Source: Coleofasciculaceae cyanobacterium (lineage in GTDB: Bacteria > Cyanobacteriota > Cyanobacteriia > Cyanobacteriales > Xenococcaceae). Taken from it: a stretch of DNA of 64,000 bases. The position numbers and the translations under genes are program-made. Under the pieces are notes generated by a model. That model was given only the letters and a program-made list of their open reading frames with translations. It was not told the origin of the DNA and did no database searches. Within the stretch, counting starts at the first letter, position 1, and every line of letters begins with the position of its first letter. The stretch is taken from the NCBI GenBank assembly GCA_036703275.1, contig DATNPK010000025.1, positions 1-64,000 of the forward strand, read 5' to 3'. Shown in pieces: positions 46,892 to 56,013 of the stretch.

Positions 46892-46958
46892 GTCAGAGCA
46901 GGCTCCGTCGTTTTATATGCGGAGCGGTATCCTTTAGGACGGCGGAGTAATCTCTGAC
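46892..46958. repeat. Dispersed hairpin repeat, copy B
   Basis: GTCAGAG at the left and CTCTGAC at the right are inverted. It includes GGCGGAGTAATCTCTGAC (46941-46958), which is the reverse complement of 55828-55845 in copy C, and CCTTTAGGACGGCGG, also shared with copy C. It lies between DUF3143 and the sigma factor gene. Confidence 0.7.
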
Positions 46959-46998
46959 TTTATTGCTACTTAGATCGAAAAGCTCTGGCGATCGCTAA

Positions 46999-48108
46999 TT
47001 AATTTAGCCATCCTTTGAGTCGACGCGCTACTTGAGGGCGTCGCAGCTTACGCATCGCCTTACTTTGAATTTGGCGCACTCTTTCGCGAGATAGGCTAAA
47101 CATTCCCCCCACTTCTTCTAAGGTGTAGGGTTGGCTGCTAGATAAACCATAACGTAAACAAATAACGTCTTTTTCTCGCTGGGTTAATACATCATCAAGA
47201 ACATCAGTAATTTCTTGGCGCATCATGGTTTCATTTATCCGCTCTTCAGGAAGCTGAAGATCGCTATCCTCTAAAAGATCGACAAGCTCTGTATCTTCCG
47301 CTTTACCGACGCGATGATTCAAAGATAGTGACTGGCGACGTAACTCTAATAACTGGCGCAGTTGAACGGGAGGTATTTTTAGCTCTTGTGCTAATTCTGT
47401 CTCGCTAGGATTACGCTGTAGCTTTTGCTTTAAGTTACGCTGAGCCTTTTTAAGTTTGTTGAGTTTTTCGACAATATGAATCGGCAAACGAATAGTACGA
47501 GCATCATTAGCAATTGTGCGGGTAATTGCCTGACGAATCCACCAGTAAGCGTAGGTAGAAAATTTATAGCCTTTATTGGGGTCAAACTTCTCTGTAGCTC
47601 TATTTAAACCGATCGCTCCCTCTTGAATTAAGTCCAGAAAAGGAACGCCACGATTAAGATAGCGTTTGGCAATAGATACTACTAGTCGCAAATTGGAACG
47701 AATCATTTTGCGCTTGGCTACTTTTCCCCGGTATAGCATAAGCTCTAAGTGTCTTGCTGATTCTAACCCCATTGCTGTTGCCAATTCAGCTTTGGTCGGC
47801 TTTTGCTGTAGTTCTTCAGCTAGCTTGCGTCGAGTTTTTTCTACGTTTAACATTAACTTGACATCATTAGCCAAAATAATCTCTTCCTCTGCTGTTAACA
47901 AAGGATAACGAGCCATTTCCTTGAAAAATGCGCCAATATTATCTTCTAAGGCAATTTTACGCCGACTATCAGTCTCAGAGCCAAACTGATTTTTATCAGT
48001 GTATTCTGCTTCAACTAAGTTTAAATCTTCGACTATGATTTGAGATTCTTCACTAACTAAAATATTTGTGCTATAGCTATCGTTTTCTGTCAATTTCACT
48101 GTAGTCAT
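46999..48108 (-). CDS. Group 2 sigma-70 family RNA polymerase sigma factor
   Basis: The 369-residue protein is a group 2 (non-essential, principal-like) sigma factor. After a variable 50-residue N-terminus come region 1.2 (DNIGAFFKEMARYPLLTAEEE), region 2 (MIRSNLRLVVSIAKRYLNRG, then DLIQEGAIGLNRATEKFD and YAYWWIRQAITRTIAND), region 3 and region 4.2 (YTLEEVGGMFSLSRERVRQI). It ends in RRLKGWLN. Cyanobacterial group 2 factors SigB-SigE respond to light, nitrogen, carbon or stress; which one this is cannot be fixed, though SigC is a fair guess. It has a terminator at 46850-46879. Confidence 0.92.
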   Translation of the reverse strand: MTTVKLTENDSYSTNILVSEESQIIVEDLNLVEAEYTDKNQFGSETDSRRKIALEDNIGAFFKEMARYPLLTAEEEIILANDVKLMLNVEKTRRKLAEELQQKPTKAELATAMGLESARHLELMLYRGKVAKRKMIRSNLRLVVSIAKRYLNRGVPFLDLIQEGAIGLNRATEKFDPNKGYKFSTYAYWWIRQAITRTIANDARTIRLPIHIVEKLNKLKKAQRNLKQKLQRNPSETELAQELKIPPVQLRQLLELRRQSLSLNHRVGKAEDTELVDLLEDSDLQLPEERINETMMRQEITDVLDDVLTQREKDVICLRYGLSSSQPYTLEEVGGMFSLSRERVRQIQSKAMRKLRRPQVARRLKGWLN

Positions 48109-48769
48109 TGGCTTAGCCCCTTTTTCTAAAGCAAGTTTTTCGATGTCTGAAAAATAATTTACAATTAGTTTTGACCAATAGAACTAGTTGGTTTTTACAC
48201 TGTTGATGTTTAACTAGAAACCTGAAAATTAGGCAAAAAGACCTGAATCAAATAATCGGCAATGCATTTTGTTTTTTTAAACTAAATTTATTTTATTTTC
48301 TGTTTTAAGTTAATTGGTTAATTATAAAACTCTCATGTTTCTGATTTTTTCCTTTAAAAGCATACTTTTTCTTAATATTATTTGTTGAAAAATTATAGTA
48401 AGGTAGCCTACATAATTTTTCTCTATCGCCTATGGTGCTTGAGTTTTAATCTTCCTTGAAATATATTTAATTAAACAGGATTAAACATCCAAGTAACAAA
48501 TTTTTCCTAGATGATTAGCTTAATATCTTTTCACAAAAATTTGATTAAAAATGTAGCTCTGTTTACTTTCAAATGTTTTTTGTGATGAAGCGATGACTTT
48601 AATCAGATTAGCTTATATATTTTTGATTGCACTGCCACATTAATCTTATATAAATTCGATTAATGTTATTTATTACACAAAATAAAATTAGTATTAAACT
48701 AAATATTTATTTGAGTGGCGAGACTAAAGGTAAAATAGTATTTTTGTACGAGTAATTAATCAACTTTGA
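48109..48769. other. Long intergenic region (661 bases) between sigma factor and priA
   Basis: This separates divergent genes and is strongly AT-rich. I found no coding frame of worth, no tRNA and no strong hairpin. Long 5' regions upstream of sigma factors often hold several promoters and leader RNAs; nothing recognisable was seen here. Confidence 0.5.
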
Positions 48770-48835
48770 ATGTTAACTGGTACTGCCGAAAATGGCTCTT
48801 CCCAAGATGGTAGCGATCGCTCTTCCTATAAATTT

Positions 48836-51415
48836 ATGACTCAAACCAGTCTGGTACTAGCAGAACCCCAAAACATTTACACGTTTAATTCTCAGCAGTG
48901 GGTCGAGGTTTTAGTTGATTGTCCAGGAACACAAGGTTTATACACTTATAGCCTTCCCCCAGACTTAATAGTGCGTTCGGGTGATATAGTCAGCGTTCCA
49001 TTTGGGATGCAGCTTACAGGAGGTATTGCCATTCGCTTATTAACCTCTCCCCCAGAACATTTAGAGCCAAAACAAATTCGTTCTGTCGAAGATGTAATTA
49101 CGTCGGGATTTTTCAAAGATACCTATTGGCAACTACTAGAAAAATTAGCTAACTACTACAGTACAGATTTAATCAGTGCGATTCGGGTAGCTCTCCCCCC
49201 TGGTTTATTAGGGCGATCGCAAAGAAGAGTCAGATTAAGTTCTGTAGTTCCGCCTGGTGCAGAAGCTTTTTGTAGCCTTATTGCAGGGCGAGTTCTCCAA
49301 CTGTTACAAAGTCAGAAAGATGGCGACTATAGCGTAAATTATCTCAAAAATCAGCTTAAAGGAGCAAATCGTGGTATCAAAGAACTTAGCAAGCGAGGCT
49401 GGATCGAAAATTACTTAGAACCTCCCAAACGAGCCAAACCTAAATTAAAAATAGCCGTTACTTTGGCAACAAATAGCTTTTTGGACGATTTAACCGCAAG
49501 ACAGCAAGAAATATTGCAGATTTTAAAAAATCGCGGTGGGGAATTGTGGTTGAAAGAATTGATCCAATTGTGTCGTACTACCTCAGCCACGATTAAAAAA
49601 CTGGAAATTAAAGGCTATATTATCTGCTCAGAACGCGAGATTTTGCGTCAAGAACAAGGAGTCCTTCAAGCAGCAGACCAATCCAAAGAACTAAATCCAG
49701 CGCAAGCCGATGCCTTAGCAGTAATCAACGCTCAACAGAACCATGCTCAAATCCTTTTGCATGGGGTAACAGGTTCAGGTAAAACTGAAGTCTATCTTCA
49801 GGCGATCGCGCCTATCTTAGAACAGGGAAAATCAGCTCTAGTCCTAGTGCCTGAAATTGGCTTAACCCCGCAGTTAACAGATCGCTTTCGCGCTCGTTTT
49901 GGTGAACAAGTATGTGTCTATCACAGCAAACTTTCCGCTGGAGAACGTTACGATACTTGGCGACAGACGATACAGGGAGAACCCCAGGTAGTAATCGGTA
50001 CGCGCTCGGCTATCTTTGCTCCGTTACCAAATTTAGGCTTAATTGTCCTTGATGAAGAACACGACTCTAGTTTTAAACAAGACCGCCCGATACCTACTTA
50101 TCACGCCCGCAAGGTCGCTCAGTGGCGTGCCGAGTTAGAAAATTGTCCTTTGGTTTTAGGTTCAGCCACTCCATCTTTGGAAAGTTTGATAGCGGTTGCC
50201 AAAGCAGGGGCGAATGGTTATTCGCCCTTACAAGATGCAGGTGCAGAAGTGCGAGCAAAGCGAGATCCTGCGCCAGAATTAGGGCGAGAGTGGACGGGCG
50301 ACACAAGCGCCCTCACAAACAGAGCATTTTATCTATCTCTACCTGAAAGAATCGGTAATCGCCCTTTACCCCAGGTAACCATAGTCGATCTACGTCAGGA
50401 ATTAAGTCGAGGCAATCGCTCGATTTTTAGTTTAGCTCTGCAACAGGCGATCGCTGATATGCAATCACAAGGACAACAGGGTATTTTATTTATTCCCAGA
50501 CGAGGACATAGTACCTTTGTCTCTTGTCGCAGTTGCGGTTACGTGATGGAATGTCCAGATTGCGATGTATCTCTTTCTTATCACCATACCCATGAAGGGG
50601 CAGCCAAGTTATTGCGCTGTCACTACTGCAACCATACTCGTATCCAGCCTGATATTTGTCCTGAATGCAGTTCTCCCTATCTCAAGTTTTTTGGCAGTGG
50701 GACGCAAAAAGTTACCCAAGAACTAGCTAAATTATTTCCTGAGCTTAAATATATTCGGTTTGATAGCGATACTACCCGCAACAAGGGGGCTCATCGTCAG
50801 TTAATCGATCGCTTTATTCAGCAAGAAGCAGACATTTTAATTGGAACTCAGATGCTGACCAAAGGATTAGATATTGCAGGAGTTACCTTAGTCGGGATTG
50901 TGGCAGCAGATGGCTTATTACATCGTAGTGATTATCGAGCTGCCGAAAGAGCCTTTCAAACCTTAACTCAGGTAGCGGGTAGAGCAGGTAGAGGCGACAT
51001 TCCTGGTCAAGTAATTTTACAAACTTATTCCCCCGAACATCCAGTAATTCAGGCAGTTAAAACCCACAACTATGAAGATTTCAGCACCACCGAATTGAGC
51101 CAGAGAGCAGAATTAAACTATCCTCCCTACGGAAATTTAATTTTAATCAAGCTGAGTAGTATCGACCAGCGCGAGGTAGAACAAGCTGCCCAAACGTTAG
51201 CAGATCGCTTAATTGATACTTTGAGCGCGGAATACGAAATATTAGGTCCCGCACCAGCCAATATTATGCGGGTTGCCCGTCGCTATCGGTGGCAAATTTT
51301 ACTCAAGTTCTCCGCAGCAGCCCAGGCTAACTTGCCCGATCTAAATATCTGGCGATCGCACTTACCTAAATCTGTCAGCATGACCATTGATGTCGATCCA
51401 ATCAATATGGAGTAA
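48836..51415 (+). CDS. priA: Primosomal protein N' (PriA) with an in-frame insertion
   Basis: It is a replication-restart helicase. The start is chosen as ATG at 48836; the frame runs up to 48770 with 22 more codons of unlikely sequence. Walker A GVTGSGKTEVY, DEEH (VLDEEHDSSF) and GSATPSLES are present, then the zinc-binding cysteines (SCRSCGYVMECPDCD, later RCHYCNHTRIQPDICPECSS). Between GSATPSLES and the expected LSLPERIGNRPLP about 44 extra residues (AGANGYSPLQ to LTNRA) are inserted. Their DNA starts with a perfect GGGCGAAT/ATTCGCCC hairpin (50208-50227). Confidence 0.93.
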   Translation: MTQTSLVLAEPQNIYTFNSQQWVEVLVDCPGTQGLYTYSLPPDLIVRSGDIVSVPFGMQLTGGIAIRLLTSPPEHLEPKQIRSVEDVITSGFFKDTYWQLLEKLANYYSTDLISAIRVALPPGLLGRSQRRVRLSSVVPPGAEAFCSLIAGRVLQLLQSQKDGDYSVNYLKNQLKGANRGIKELSKRGWIENYLEPPKRAKPKLKIAVTLATNSFLDDLTARQQEILQILKNRGGELWLKELIQLCRTTSATIKKLEIKGYIICSEREILRQEQGVLQAADQSKELNPAQADALAVINAQQNHAQILLHGVTGSGKTEVYLQAIAPILEQGKSALVLVPEIGLTPQLTDRFRARFGEQVCVYHSKLSAGERYDTWRQTIQGEPQVVIGTRSAIFAPLPNLGLIVLDEEHDSSFKQDRPIPTYHARKVAQWRAELENCPLVLGSATPSLESLIAVAKAGANGYSPLQDAGAEVRAKRDPAPELGREWTGDTSALTNRAFYLSLPERIGNRPLPQVTIVDLRQELSRGNRSIFSLALQQAIADMQSQGQQGILFIPRRGHSTFVSCRSCGYVMECPDCDVSLSYHHTHEGAAKLLRCHYCNHTRIQPDICPECSSPYLKFFGSGTQKVTQELAKLFPELKYIRFDSDTTRNKGAHRQLIDRFIQQEADILIGTQMLTKGLDIAGVTLVGIVAADGLLHRSDYRAAERAFQTLTQVAGRAGRGDIPGQVILQTYSPEHPVIQAVKTHNYEDFSTTELSQRAELNYPPYGNLILIKLSSIDQREVEQAAQTLADRLIDTLSAEYEILGPAPANIMRVARRYRWQILLKFSAAAQANLPDLNIWRSHLPKSVSMTIDVDPINME
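50204..50328 (+). repeat. In-frame GC-rich repeat-like insertion in priA
   Basis: The segment is richer in GC than its surroundings. It contains GGGCGAAT-GGTT-ATTCGCCC (50208-50227), a perfect 8-bp stem, followed by further GGGCGA-type blocks (about 50281, 50297). Similar GGGCGAA hairpins are common dispersed repeats in cyanobacteria as I recall. The length is close to a multiple of three, and the frame is kept. Confidence 0.7.
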
Positions 51416-51503
51416 AAATCATCGATTATTTTTTCTTTAATGATTAAAATTCAATCATTAGTTAAGTTATAGATGATTGAAGATATTTTAAATAACCAGC
51501 ATT

Positions 51504-53162
51504 ATGCGAGATTTTGCTCAAATTCAACGGACTGATTACGACGTAATTATTATTGGAGGGGGAATTAATGGCGCAGGTGTCGCTAGGGATGCTGCTTTAA
51601 GAGGTTTAAACACAATTTTAGTTGAGAAAAACGATTTTGCTAGCGGGAGTTCCAGCTGGTCTACCCGACTAATTCATGGCGGTTTACGCTATTTGGAATA
51701 TTTTGAATTTCCTTTGGTAAGGGAGTCCTTAAAAGAGCGTGAGATATTACTCCACACTGCGCCTCATCTGGTTAATCCCCTACAGCTGACAATTCCAATC
51801 TATCGCAATCGCTCTCGCCCTTATTGGAAGATTTGGGCGGGGATGATTCTCTATGATGTTTTTAGCTTTGATAAAACTTTACCCGTGCATCGAATGTTGC
51901 CCAAAGCGAAGTTTCAACAGCTATTTCGCTCACTTGATGAGGAAAACTTAGTCGGCGGTTCACAATATTATGACGGACAGGTAACTCTAGCAGAGCGTCT
52001 TTGTTGGGAAAATATTGTTTCGGCGCAGAATGCAGGGGCAATTGCTTTAAATTACGTTGAAGTTACTGAATTACCGATTAAAAATTCCCGCATTAGCGAT
52101 GTTATCTGTAAAGATAAGTTGACTGGAGAAAGCTTTACCATTTCAGGCAGCCCTGATGCCGTAATTATTAATACCGCAGGCCCCTGGATTGATAAAGTTT
52201 GTCAATTGGGTAGCAAAGCAGGGCAAAAAAATCCTATTGGCGATACAAAAAAAAATGGTGGAACAAAAGGCAGTCATATTGTCGTCGGTCAATTTCCTGG
52301 CGCACCAGGGTCAACTCTTTATGTTGAAGCAAAATCTGATGGTCGCCCCTTCTTCATTGTTCCTTGGTTAGGTATGTATCTTATTGGTACTACAGATATA
52401 CCCTATAATAACGATCTTGATAATCTCAAAGCCGACAATGCAGAAATTGATTATTTATTGAGGGAAACTAATAGTATTATTCCGACTGCTAAATTAAAGC
52501 GGGATGATATTAAGTTTACTTATTCTGGAGTACGTCCTTTACCAAACGCTGAGGGCAAAAAACCAGGCAGCATTACCCGCAAGCACATTATATTTGACCA
52601 TCGCAAGGAAGGAGTCAGCAATTTATTAACTTTAATTGGCGGTAAACTAACTACCTATCGCAACGTAGGCGAAGAAATAGTGGATGCAATCTTTAAAAGG
52701 ATGAAGCGATCGCCAAAACCCTGCCAAACCGATTCTCTACCTCTGCCAGGCAGCATTCTGCCGAGCGATCGGCGTATTCAACAGGCAATTGATGATTATA
52801 CTCCAACCCTATCAGTTAATACTATCGATCACTTATTCTCAATTTATGGTGCCAAGGCGTTAGAGGTTTTAGCCTTAACCAAGGAAAATCAGGAATTAGG
52901 CGAGCTTCTTAGCTCACAATTGCCTGATATCAAAGCTCAGATTGTTTATGCTGTCGATAGCGAGTCCGCCCATACTTTAGTAGATATTTTGCGCCGTCGC
53001 ACTACGTTGGCAATGAATGGTCATTATGGCATGGATTTATTACCCGTAATCATTGAAACTTTGCAACAATACTGCGGTTGGACTCAGCCACAAAGCGATC
53101 GCGCCTGTGCCGACTATCGCTTTTTTATGGAGCAAAACTGTATTCCTGATTATCAGCTGTAG
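51504..53162 (+). CDS. glpD: Glycerol-3-phosphate dehydrogenase (FAD, GlpD)
   Basis: It oxidises glycerol-3-phosphate to dihydroxyacetone phosphate at the membrane and passes electrons to quinone. The FAD motif is IIGGGINGAGVARDAALRG near residue 15, then GSSSWSTRLIHGGLRYLE and the substrate region GTTDIPYN. Length 552 residues is normal. The gene is monocistronic, with no glycerol kinase in the window. Confidence 0.93.
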   Translation: MRDFAQIQRTDYDVIIIGGGINGAGVARDAALRGLNTILVEKNDFASGSSSWSTRLIHGGLRYLEYFEFPLVRESLKEREILLHTAPHLVNPLQLTIPIYRNRSRPYWKIWAGMILYDVFSFDKTLPVHRMLPKAKFQQLFRSLDEENLVGGSQYYDGQVTLAERLCWENIVSAQNAGAIALNYVEVTELPIKNSRISDVICKDKLTGESFTISGSPDAVIINTAGPWIDKVCQLGSKAGQKNPIGDTKKNGGTKGSHIVVGQFPGAPGSTLYVEAKSDGRPFFIVPWLGMYLIGTTDIPYNNDLDNLKADNAEIDYLLRETNSIIPTAKLKRDDIKFTYSGVRPLPNAEGKKPGSITRKHIIFDHRKEGVSNLLTLIGGKLTTYRNVGEEIVDAIFKRMKRSPKPCQTDSLPLPGSILPSDRRIQQAIDDYTPTLSVNTIDHLFSIYGAKALEVLALTKENQELGELLSSQLPDIKAQIVYAVDSESAHTLVDILRRRTTLAMNGHYGMDLLPVIIETLQQYCGWTQPQSDRACADYRFFMEQNCIPDYQL

Positions 53163-53320
53163 ATGGTTGCAACTAATCTGGCAATTACGACACTACCCAA
53201 ATTCATTAAAAATACGGTTCGGGTGGAAACCTACGCGCAATACGCCATTAGAATTGTCTGGATACTAAACGATCAATATAATTTGGCGATCATTTAGTAC
53301 CAGCATATTTTTGAATTGAT

Positions 53321-54868
53321 TTAACGCTGCCATCGCAACCAGGTAGAAGTTAGCTTTTTAACGAACGGAGTAAAGCGACTCTGGCTATATTCATCCGCGG
53401 CTTTGCGAATCACCTCCGCTTGGGTGGGATAAGGATGAATTACACTGGCGATCGCACCTAACCCTAAATTCTGCTCCATTGCCAACGTGATTTCACCGAT
53501 CATTTCTCCAGCATGACGGGCAACAAGAGTTGCGCCCAGAATTTGGTCTCGGTTTTTTAACACATGAATTTTAACAAAGCCCGTAGTTTCTCCATCGGCG
53601 ATCGCCCGATCGACGTCATCCAGTGATATATAGAAGGTACGAACTTCATCAGAGCGCTTTTGGATCTCTTGCGCTGTAATGCCAACATGAGCAATCTCTG
53701 GATCGGTATAGGTACACCAAGGCATTGTCAAGTGACTGAGCTGGCGGCGACCGATACCAAAGATGGAAAAAAGTGCATTTTGAATGACAATCCGTGCGGC
53801 AGCATCAGCGGCATGAGTAAATTTCCATTTCATACAGCAGTCGCCCACAGCATAAATCCGCGGATTAGACGTTTGCAAGTAATCGTTGACTAAAATACCT
53901 TTCTTTCGATCTGTGTCAACGCCAACACTATCAAGGTTTAATCCTTCAATGTTGGGCGATCGCCCGACTCCAACTAGAATTTCATCAACGGGGATAGATT
54001 GATAGTTGTCGTCCACACTATAGTAAATCAGTTTCTCAGTTCCTTGCTTCTCAACCCGTTGAACCTGAGCGTTTAATATTACATTAATGCCCTGATTTAC
54101 AAACACTTGTTGCATCAGATTAGAGGCATCTGGATCGGACTTTTCCAGAATTCGCGATCCTCGTTGTAAAAGCGTTACTTGTGAACCTAAACGTTGAAAA
54201 GTTTGGGCTAATTCACAACCTATGTATCCACCTCCAATAATAGCAAGGCGATTGGGACAAGTCGTCAGGTTAAAGACCGTTTCATTTGTGAGATATCCAA
54301 CCGCTTCAAGCCCTTCAATCGGAAGTTGGACTGGGCTAGATCCCGTCGCAATCACTGCTTTCTTAAACCGCAAGGTCTGATTAGCAACGGTAATTGTATC
54401 TGAACCTGAAAACTCAGCTTTCCCAATGAACACATCAACACCGTATTTCTCATGCATTCGTTGAGCCGAATCATTTTTGCTGATTTCTGCTCGTACTCGA
54501 CGCAGCCGCTCCATCACGGCTGGAAAATCGACGTGTACTCCCTCCTGGATCTGCACCCCAAAGCGGTGGGACTGCAAAACATCAGAGATGGCTCTTGCCG
54601 AGCGGATTAGGGTTTTAGAGGGAACACAACCTACATTAGTACAGTCGCCACCCATAAGATGTTTCTCGATCAGAGCCACTTTTGCCCCCAGCATGGATGC
54701 CCCAGCAGCAGTAACTAATCCCGCTGTACCTGCGCCAATCACTACCAGGTTATAGCACTTTGCTGGAATTGGATTTTGCCAATCTGGAGGATGGACATTA
54801 GAGATCAACTCTCGATTATAGGTATCCATCGGTAGAACCGTAACGGGATCGACAGAGAATTGAGTCAT
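53321..54868 (-). CDS. Mercuric-reductase-like FAD/NAD(P) disulfide oxidoreductase
   Basis: The 515-residue flavoenzyme has the FAD motif VIGAGTAGLVTAAGASMLGA (residues 44-63), redox pair Cys76/Cys81 in GGDCTNVGCVPSK, second motif GGGYIGCELAQTF and dimer-interface end VIHPYPTQAEV. It lacks the C-terminal Cys-Cys pair of true MerA and has no HMA domain, so mercury reduction is unlikely. Cyanobacterial homologues are annotated as mercuric reductase or dihydrolipoamide dehydrogenase-like. The start could be upstream; ATG at 54868 was taken. Confidence 0.85.
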   Translation of the reverse strand: MTQFSVDPVTVLPMDTYNRELISNVHPPDWQNPIPAKCYNLVVIGAGTAGLVTAAGASMLGAKVALIEKHLMGGDCTNVGCVPSKTLIRSARAISDVLQSHRFGVQIQEGVHVDFPAVMERLRRVRAEISKNDSAQRMHEKYGVDVFIGKAEFSGSDTITVANQTLRFKKAVIATGSSPVQLPIEGLEAVGYLTNETVFNLTTCPNRLAIIGGGYIGCELAQTFQRLGSQVTLLQRGSRILEKSDPDASNLMQQVFVNQGINVILNAQVQRVEKQGTEKLIYYSVDDNYQSIPVDEILVGVGRSPNIEGLNLDSVGVDTDRKKGILVNDYLQTSNPRIYAVGDCCMKWKFTHAADAAARIVIQNALFSIFGIGRRQLSHLTMPWCTYTDPEIAHVGITAQEIQKRSDEVRTFYISLDDVDRAIADGETTGFVKIHVLKNRDQILGATLVARHAGEMIGEITLAMEQNLGLGAIASVIHPYPTQAEVIRKAADEYSQSRFTPFVKKLTSTWLRWQR

Positions 54869-55185
54869 TAGCTACCTCAATAATTAAAAGTTAAACTTCA
54901 TTAGCTGCTTTGCAATCCGTTTCTTCAAGTAATAATTAAGTCCATATAGATAATGGACATCTCGATCAAATTATAATCAATGCAGATTGATATCCTGTTA
55001 ACTTTCTTGCCAAAAACTAACAGAGTGTTTGGCAACATTTTATCTGCGCTAATACGGCAACATGGGAAAGATGATTGCTCAGAACTTCTTAAATCTACTT
55101 AAAAAAGATTGTCAACAAGCACTAATCACGATATATCTATAGTAAGGGAAAGCTAAATAGTAATTTATCTCAATAAATTTTGTTT
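54869..55185. other. Divergent promoter region, 317 bases
   Basis: Apart from the palindromes at 54940-54991 the region is AT-rich, with no coding frame. It must hold the promoter for the FeoA-like pair, where iron control is expected but not shown. Confidence 0.4.
54940..54991. promoter_or_regulatory. Two nearby palindromes in the divergent promoter region
   Basis: GTCCAT-ATAGATA-ATGGAC (54940-54958) and ATCAAT-GCAG-ATTGAT (54976-54991) are perfect 6-bp inverted repeats, 17 bases apart. They sit between the flavoprotein gene (minus) and the FeoA-like pair (plus), so they may be operators of one or both. No known regulator consensus was matched; neither palindrome fits the usual Fur or NtcA site well. 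Confidence 0.35.
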
Positions 55186-55554
55186 ATGACTCACGCTATA
55201 GATCTCAAATACCAGCCATCATCGAAGCTCAAGCAGCTACCTAAATTTATCTTTATTGGCAATGCCTCAACAACATCGGTGGATTTAACTAAGGAGCGAC
55301 ATCTCCCTTCTAATCGCAACTTGTTAAGTCAAATCGATGTCGGAAACTTTTCACTGATCGATCAAATTCACGTTCCCCGCAATTTGTCTCGTCAACTAAA
55401 AAATCTACGGCTCAAACCTGGAAAAATTGTGCAGCTAGTTAGCAAAACTAGCAATGGCTCTGTAGTGATTAGCATTAATAATAAATTAATCGGCATCGGC
55501 GCGGAGATTGCTCAGAAAATTATTGTGACTTTGGTTGATGATACAAAATTATGA
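55186..55554 (+). CDS. FeoA-domain protein (first of two)
   Basis: The 122-residue protein starts at ATG 55186 (the frame also allows TTG at 55180). The first 50 residues are polar and not assigned. The second half has an SH3-like FeoA pattern: LKNLRLKPGKIVQLVSKTSN, then ISINNKLIGIGAEIAQKIIV. FeoA proteins help FeoB import ferrous iron. The stop overlaps the next start (ATGA), which means close coupling. No feoB follows. Confidence 0.75.
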   Translation: MTHAIDLKYQPSSKLKQLPKFIFIGNASTTSVDLTKERHLPSNRNLLSQIDVGNFSLIDQIHVPRNLSRQLKNLRLKPGKIVQLVSKTSNGSVVISINNKLIGIGAEIAQKIIVTLVDDTKL

Positions 55555-55805
55555 GAATAGCGATTAGCATTTCAGAATTACCAATCGGTTCGGTAGCTAT
55601 TGTTGCAGGATACAGTCGGGTTTATGGTGGTTACGTTGGGAAACTCATATCTCAGGGATTATTACCAGGTACTTCTTTCGTGGTGCTCGACCTAGCTTTG
55701 CCTCAGGGTGCAGTACAAATTATGCTTAAAGAGAAAATTATCACTCTTTCTAAACCAGAGGTAAATGCACTTTGTGTTGAAACCATTACTGAAGAAGATA
55801 TTTAA
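55551..55805 (+). CDS. FeoA-domain protein (second of two)
   Basis: The 84-residue protein is a small single FeoA domain: ISELPIGSVAIVAGYSRV, then KLISQGLLPGTSFVVLDLAL. Cyanobacterial feo operons often have one or two feoA genes upstream of feoB. Here the gene is followed by a hairpin repeat and then rsmH on the other strand. It begins 4 bases inside the previous gene. Confidence 0.8.
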   Translation: MRIAISISELPIGSVAIVAGYSRVYGGYVGKLISQGLLPGTSFVVLDLALPQGAVQIMLKEKIITLSKPEVNALCVETITEEDI

Positions 55806-55827
55806 AAGATTAAGTCAGAAGTCAAAA

Positions 55828-55949
55828 GTCAGAGATTACTCCGCCGTCCTTTAGGACGACGCGAAGCGGTATGCTAAAGCATACCGCTTCGCGTCGCAAA
55901 TCATGCACGGGCATATTCTTTAGGGCATAAAGTCAGAAGTCAGAAGTAT
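55828..55949. repeat. Dispersed hairpin repeat, copy C, with a perfect 17-bp stem
   Basis: The core GACGCGAAGCGGTATGC-TAAA-GCATACCGCTTCGCGTC (55858-55895) is a perfect 17-bp stem with a 4-base loop. It is flanked by CAAATCATGCACGGGCA (shared with copy A) and by AAAGTCAGAAGTCAGAAG, and on the left by GTCAGAGATTACTCCGCC (inverted in copy B). It lies between the FeoA pair and rsmH, both ending here. Confidence 0.8.
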
Positions 55950-56013
55950 TATCTTCTCGTCTTCTAGTGTACTTGGGCAGATTTTTTAACTTTACTATGG
56001 AAACGTGGTACTT

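Noticed and set aside
53163-53320. Short frame downstream of glpD
   Set aside because: A frame from 53053 overlaps the glpD end out of frame and shows no family resemblance.
53321-54868. True mercuric reductase (merA) call
   Set aside because: No N-terminal metal-binding domain, no C-terminal cysteine pair and no mer genes around it; kept as mercuric-reductase-like flavoprotein only.
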